From contig JBFIHG010000027.1 in the NCBI GenBank assembly GCA_041601945.1, forward strand, positions 1 to 37,426: 37,426 nucleotides of DNA, read 5' to 3'. The DNA is from JBFJKD01 sp041601945. GTDB taxonomy: Bacteria; Pseudomonadota; Gammaproteobacteria; Pseudomonadales; Porticoccaceae. The notes under the pieces are model-generated. The model was not told where the DNA came from and did not search any database. It saw only the letters and a list, made by a program, of their open reading frames with translations. Below are positions 33,748 through 37,426 of the stretch, piece after piece; within the stretch, counting starts at the first letter, position 1; each line of letters starts with the position of its first letter. Both the position numbers and the translations under genes were made by a program.

Positions 33748-34320
33748 TTGACAACATTTCCTAAAGAAGTTGATTTAAGAAGTGGCAAGGCGTCGCTATC
33801 GTTAATGTCCGCTGGGGACGCAGTGGAAATACAGACCTTTGCCGCTAGCCTGCCCGCCCACGATTTAATGTTTCTACGTCGAGATATCGTCAAACCAGAG
33901 GTCGTCGACTCATGGTTAAAGAAAATTGATTCCGGAATCAACGTCACCGTGATAGCCAGAATCGACGCTACTATCGTGGGGTACGGCACACTGAGCATGG
34001 GTGACATCGATTGGTCACGGCACGTCGCTGAAATACGCATTATGGTTGCGCCGGACTGTCGAGAAACTGGTGTAGGCCGCACGTTAATACGCGAACTATT
34101 TAGACTCGCATTGGATCGCAATATAGAAAAAATATTTGCCCGCATGACAGTCGATCAAACCGGAGCGCGCAAATTGTTCCAGGAACTGGGTTTCCGCCCA
34201 GAAGCGCTCCTTGCCAATGAAGTCAAGGACAGAAGTGGCAAACTTCACGATGTGCTGTCATTAGCTGTCGACGTGGATGCTTTTCTGGCAAGACGCGACG
34301 TCTACGGCCTTAACCCCTAA
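33748..34320 (+). CDS. GNAT-family N-acetyltransferase
   Basis: A 190-residue acetyltransferase. Around the cofactor site the sequence reads AEIRIMVAPDCRETGVGRTLIRELF, which is the GNAT motif A pattern (R/Q-x-x-G-x-G/A). A later segment ARKLFQELGFRPEALL is motif B-like. The acceptor substrate cannot be told. The start is TTG 33748 with GGAG at 33735-33738 upstream; no ATG is available near. It lies 66 bases after phaC on the same strand. Acetylation of a PHA or granule protein is possible but is guesswork. Confidence 0.85.
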   Translation: MTTFPKEVDLRSGKASLSLMSAGDAVEIQTFAASLPAHDLMFLRRDIVKPEVVDSWLKKIDSGINVTVIARIDATIVGYGTLSMGDIDWSRHVAEIRIMVAPDCRETGVGRTLIRELFRLALDRNIEKIFARMTVDQTGARKLFQELGFRPEALLANEVKDRSGKLHDVLSLAVDVDAFLARRDVYGLNP

Positions 34321-34474
34321 ACAGGTTATCAATCAGTCGCGGCTACTGAGTTCCGACCCCCGTGCAAAAATCCAGTACGGCCAGATTGAGCACTGCTGCT
34401 GCGTCAAAATCGCTTGTATTAAAAAGACACTTGGGTGGCCGCAGAACCCTTAGCCCTGCCACCAGGGTTTAATG

Positions 34475-36202
34475 CTAACCGCTAATAATCGGCAGTATCA
34501 AACGAGAAGAATGATGCCGGTCGTGAAAAACTGTCTGCAGTGCAGACACACTGCTTACAGCCTCCAAGGTGGACTCTCCAGTATTTGGATTGCGGTCATA
34601 GCGGGGGAAATCACTGGACGTGATAATCACCCGCAAACGGTGACCCGCTTTAAGAACGATTGCCGTCGCCAGTAAATTGATCTGCCACTTCACCGCCTCG
34701 CCTGCCGTGAAGGCTTGGCCGGTCTGGTGCGTATGGTAGGACGCGCGCAATACGCCATCACAAATATTGTATGTTTTACCATCGGGGCGCACATCACATA
34801 GCTTGATCATCCAGTCGGTATCCACCGCGGACGTGCTGGCGTGCAGCTCCGCGGTAACCGCCCCGACCAGCTCCAGATCTTCTGTCAACTCCGCCGACGT
34901 AAACACCAGCACGTCGCGCCGGCCGAGTATCGGCGACTGTTCGAGTGGCCCCGGTGTAAATTTCGGCGGCATGAGCAGCGTGCCACCACAGGTCGGGCAA
35001 GGGTCTTCGGGATCGTAAACATAACTGATGGATGACACCTCAGCCCGAGGCTGCTCCGGTCCGAATGTACCATCAGCACCGAGATACCAGGTTGTTGGCT
35101 TCGCTCGGGCGGGTGGCCACTCCTGTTCATCGCGCCAGCGATTAATACCCTGCACAAAAACTTTTACCGGCGCTTCGCTATCAATACCGTTAGGCTCATC
35201 CTTGAGCCAGCGACTAAACCAGCGCAATTGCAGCGTGGTCAGATCCTCCCGCAAGTCCATAAACAGCCCGCTGCTACGAAAACCAAAATCAACCTGCCCA
35301 ACCATATTCATAAACATCGCGTGGGACCATGGTCCAATTATCATTCTGGTGTTCGCGCGTGCCACCTCGGTACCGGCGTGGGTCTTCATACCGGCAAAAT
35401 GCTCGAGATCGGCGCCCAGCAACATGTCATACCACCCGGCTATAATAAGCGCTGGCACTTTGACCGATGCATAACGACTGTTAAACAGCATGCCATCCGT
35501 CCAGGCGTCCGGCACCGGGTGTTTAAACATTTCATATAAAAACGGTACGAAATCCTCATCCTCTTTGTGCCCGGCGGTCAACTCAGCTAACGGGCGTTCG
35601 CGCACCAACTTATCAAAATCATCATTAGCATCGGCAAGCTCCGCCAGACGCAAGCCCAACTCGGGTAACCCCTTACCCGATCGAAACAACGCCGCCGGAC
35701 CAATAACGCGCAACGCCCACGTGAACAAAGTCGCCAGCTGTAGTGCCCCGTCGCGCCAAAAATTATTCCGCCAGAACCCGTTTGGCGCAGTGGTGGGGGA
35801 AATTGCCCGCAGCGCCTCGTGACCAGAAGCCGCACCCAACCAGGTATTGCCTCCCATATAAGACAAACCGTAGCAACCGACAACGCCAGCGGACCAGTCC
35901 TGTCGTGCGGCCCAGTCAATGGTGTCCGCGCTATCTGGCTCTTCGTCCCGATACGGGAAAAACACCCCTCCCTCGGATGCCCAACGCCCGCGCACATCCT
36001 GGATTATTACTACAAACCCCGCAGCGGCCGCTCGGACAGGATCCAGCGTCGCGGCTGTAATAAGCCACAGCTCCTTATTGTAGGGCGTACGCTGCACCAG
36101 AACCGGATACTGCCCGCTATCCGCCGGCCGATAAACGTCCGCTCTTAAGGTCACGCCGTCGCGCATGGGGACAGCCACGTTTTTATCGATACTTACATTC
36201 AT
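34475..36202 (-). CDS. CocE/NonD-family serine hydrolase
   Basis: A 575-residue protein of the X-Pro dipeptidyl-peptidase/CocE group. The N-terminal alpha/beta-hydrolase domain has AVPMRDGVTLRADVYRP, an oxyanion Tyr in RTPYNK, QDVRGRWASEG, the nucleophile in GLSYMGG (Ser114), an Asp in IAGWYDM and the His in IIGPWSHAM. The C-terminal region is the jelly-roll domain of the family, ending in a beta-rich stretch. CPTCGG (about residue 405) is an odd CxxC in the linker region. There is no signal peptide, so it is likely cytoplasmic. Substrate cannot be predicted: known relatives act on cocaine esters, acyl-peptides or amino ester drugs. It is convergent with the GNAT gene. Confidence 0.92.
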   Translation of the reverse strand: MNVSIDKNVAVPMRDGVTLRADVYRPADSGQYPVLVQRTPYNKELWLITAATLDPVRAAAAGFVVIIQDVRGRWASEGGVFFPYRDEEPDSADTIDWAARQDWSAGVVGCYGLSYMGGNTWLGAASGHEALRAISPTTAPNGFWRNNFWRDGALQLATLFTWALRVIGPAALFRSGKGLPELGLRLAELADANDDFDKLVRERPLAELTAGHKEDEDFVPFLYEMFKHPVPDAWTDGMLFNSRYASVKVPALIIAGWYDMLLGADLEHFAGMKTHAGTEVARANTRMIIGPWSHAMFMNMVGQVDFGFRSSGLFMDLREDLTTLQLRWFSRWLKDEPNGIDSEAPVKVFVQGINRWRDEQEWPPARAKPTTWYLGADGTFGPEQPRAEVSSISYVYDPEDPCPTCGGTLLMPPKFTPGPLEQSPILGRRDVLVFTSAELTEDLELVGAVTAELHASTSAVDTDWMIKLCDVRPDGKTYNICDGVLRASYHTHQTGQAFTAGEAVKWQINLLATAIVLKAGHRLRVIITSSDFPRYDRNPNTGESTLEAVSSVSALQTVFHDRHHSSRLILPIISG

Positions 36203-36504
36203 AGAGGACCTGACCAGCTTGTTAACGAATGGACAACTAATACCGCAGGTGTACCACGGCGAGGAATTACCATGGCGAACCCGTCATCTATGACACGAGA
36301 CATCTGTCATGGAAGGAGGCTACACCCAGCCCATACATTTTACTGAATAGCGTGGCGGACTTCATCAACGCGCCATCGTCCGCGTCCAACACTAGATACC
36401 GATACAAGTGTTGCCCACCAAGGATGCTGCATTGTAAACGGGCAGCGGTGCGCCACATAGAAAATGAGCGACTGATCTCACCGCCTATAAATACTTTTAA
36501 AGTA
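36203..36504. other. Intergenic region upstream of the CocE-like gene
   Basis: A 302-base region between the start of the CocE-like gene and the end of the PDZ protein gene, both on the minus strand. It contains an inverted repeat, ATGACA (36290-36295) and TGTCAT (36305-36310), and a 15-base palindrome ATACTTTTAAAGTAT (36491-36505) that reaches into the PDZ gene's stop codon. A 24-codon plus-strand frame (36272-36346) with GAGGAA before its ATG is possible but unsupported. I find no convincing promoter pair. Confidence 0.5.
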
Positions 36505-37426
36505 TCAGTTGGTCGGCATATTCGCCGTGATGGTTTTTTTGCGCTTGTTGCGCTGCACAGTCATGGAAATCTTTTCGCCTTTCTCGTAGCTCATCAGGAT
36601 GTGCATCACCTGCCGCGGCGTACTCACTTCCCGTTCACCACAGGACAGAATGACATCCCCTGGGCGTAGACCAGGGATACTTTCCTCACGAATATTGACC
36701 ACCAGCACACCTCGGTTGACACCGAAATACTGCCCCAGCCCCGCATTTAATTCCGCCAGTTCCAGCCCGTTTACCAGGGTCTCAGGCAGCGCAGTAGTCG
36801 GCTCGTTACGGGTTTCCAGAAACGGCAACGAACGAATGGCGTTTTCTATATTGGCTTCCAGCTCGGGAATGATCATCGCCAACTCGGTGCCAATATCCCG
36901 TGGAATATACGGCCTGCCCCGTTCCGTTCTCGGACGCTCGTGCATAATCGAATCGCAACCGGTGCCGCGCTCACAGAACAGTTCAAGTTTGCGGGATTCT
37001 GCCACAATGCTGCGTTCGAGCTGCTGCGCACCCCGTTGCAGTAAAAGTACAATTTCCTCCCCCGGTTTAACCTTTTCGAGCAACTGGTAAGCGTTATGAA
37101 GTAACGCATCAGCATCTGCGGGCGCAAGCACCACACCGTCGCTGGGCTGCAGAGAAACGCCGTTAATGGCGCGCACAACATCCCCTTCCCGGACATCCGC
37201 GCGCGCCGCCGGAGCGTCCGGTAACGTGCGGATAACTTTTACGCCAAGTACATTGTCTGGCATCAGAATAATGCCGAGAAAACCTCGTTGTGAATAACCT
37301 GATCCCTGATCTTCCATGACCAGGGCCAGGTTGGTACGCGCCTTGTGCAGCTCCCGTCGGGCTTGCTGCAACTCTTCGCGCGCTTTGCCGAGCTCCGCAT
37401 CCCTTGCGGATTCCCCCTCGTCAACC
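36505..37426 (-). CDS. PDZ-domain protein, C-terminal part (start outside window)
   Basis: The minus-strand frame is open through the window edge, giving about 306 C-terminal residues. It begins with a charged coiled coil (Glu/Ala/Arg-rich, to about residue 40). Two PDZ-type regions follow: RGFLGIILMPDNVLGVKV with DVREGDVVRAINGV, and GVLVVNIREESIPGLRPGDVIL with GEREVSTPRQVMHIL. A middle segment contains CERGTGC. It ends in a short basic tail (KRKKTITANMPTN). No protease active site is seen in this part, so it may be a PDZ adaptor or the end of a larger protein. The 5' end and any signal sequence are outside. Confidence 0.85.
   Translation of the reverse strand, partial: VDEGESARDAELGKAREELQQARRELHKARTNLALVMEDQGSGYSQRGFLGIILMPDNVLGVKVIRTLPDAPAARADVREGDVVRAINGVSLQPSDGVVLAPADADALLHNAYQLLEKVKPGEEIVLLLQRGAQQLERSIVAESRKLELFCERGTGCDSIMHERPRTERGRPYIPRDIGTELAMIIPELEANIENAIRSLPFLETRNEPTTALPETLVNGLELAELNAGLGQYFGVNRGVLVVNIREESIPGLRPGDVILSCGEREVSTPRQVMHILMSYEKGEKISMTVQRNKRKKTITANMPTN

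Noticed and set aside
34437..34470. Terminator between the GNAT and CocE-like genes
   Set aside because: Several short competing stems (GGTGGC/GCCACC, AACCCT/AGGGTT, CCCTG/CAGGG) exist but none has both a long stem and a T run at the right place.

Overview
The window is chromosomal DNA from a gammaproteobacterium, most likely a marine, Cellvibrionales- or Pseudomonas-like lineage (inference). The left half follows an order I know from Pseudomonas: typA, thiI, glnA, glnL-glnG, secB-grxC-rhodanese, gpmI, envC, ctpA, hisF. The right half carries the common nrdR-ribD-ribE-ribBA-ribH-nusB-thiL-pgpA operon. I see no tRNA, rRNA, CRISPR array, insertion sequence or phage gene.

Layout. 1-128: start of a small unknown membrane protein. 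241-6079: typA, a membrane-bound PAS-GGDEF-EAL protein and thiI, all on the minus strand. 6080-11257: nitrogen control block on the plus strand, with glnA behind a near-perfect sigma-54 promoter, a DUF4124 protein and glnL-glnG behind a palindrome that looks like an NtrC site. 11313-12563: rhodanese-grxC-secB operon (minus). 12777-17218: gpmI, envC, ctpA and a small DUF6316-like gene (plus). 17278-18051: hisF alone. 18283-19608: a FadL/OmpP1-type outer membrane protein. 19744-26232: the riboflavin/NusB/ThiL operon, read leftward from nrdR and ending in a retropepsin-like protease. 26438-28556: a DyP peroxidase and a His-rich outer membrane protein on the plus strand, lying between nrdR and glyA. 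28601-29863: glyA.

30122-34320 is the most interesting part, a polyhydroxyalkanoate (PHA) module. A phasin gene (minus) faces a PadR-type regulator gene (plus), which is followed by a very small synthase accessory subunit, a PHA synthase and a GNAT acetyltransferase; a lipase-like hydrolase lies downstream of the phasin. The gene set phasin / PadR regulator / small subunit / short PhaC recalls the Bacillus phaP-phaQ-phaR-phaC (class IV) cluster rather than the usual proteobacterial phaCAB or phaC-phaE sets. The regulator and phasin promoters overlap head to head, and one 13-bp palindrome lies in the spacer of both, so one protein could control both genes. 34475-37426 holds a CocE/NonD-type hydrolase and the C-terminal part of a PDZ-domain protein that runs off the window.

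How the genes work together. GlnL/GlnG and sigma-54 should drive glnA under nitrogen limitation, and nitrogen limitation commonly favours PHA storage, which the 31-34 kb module would make. The rib operon couples riboflavin synthesis to nusB and thiL. All functional statements are from family recognition by eye; no database search was run.
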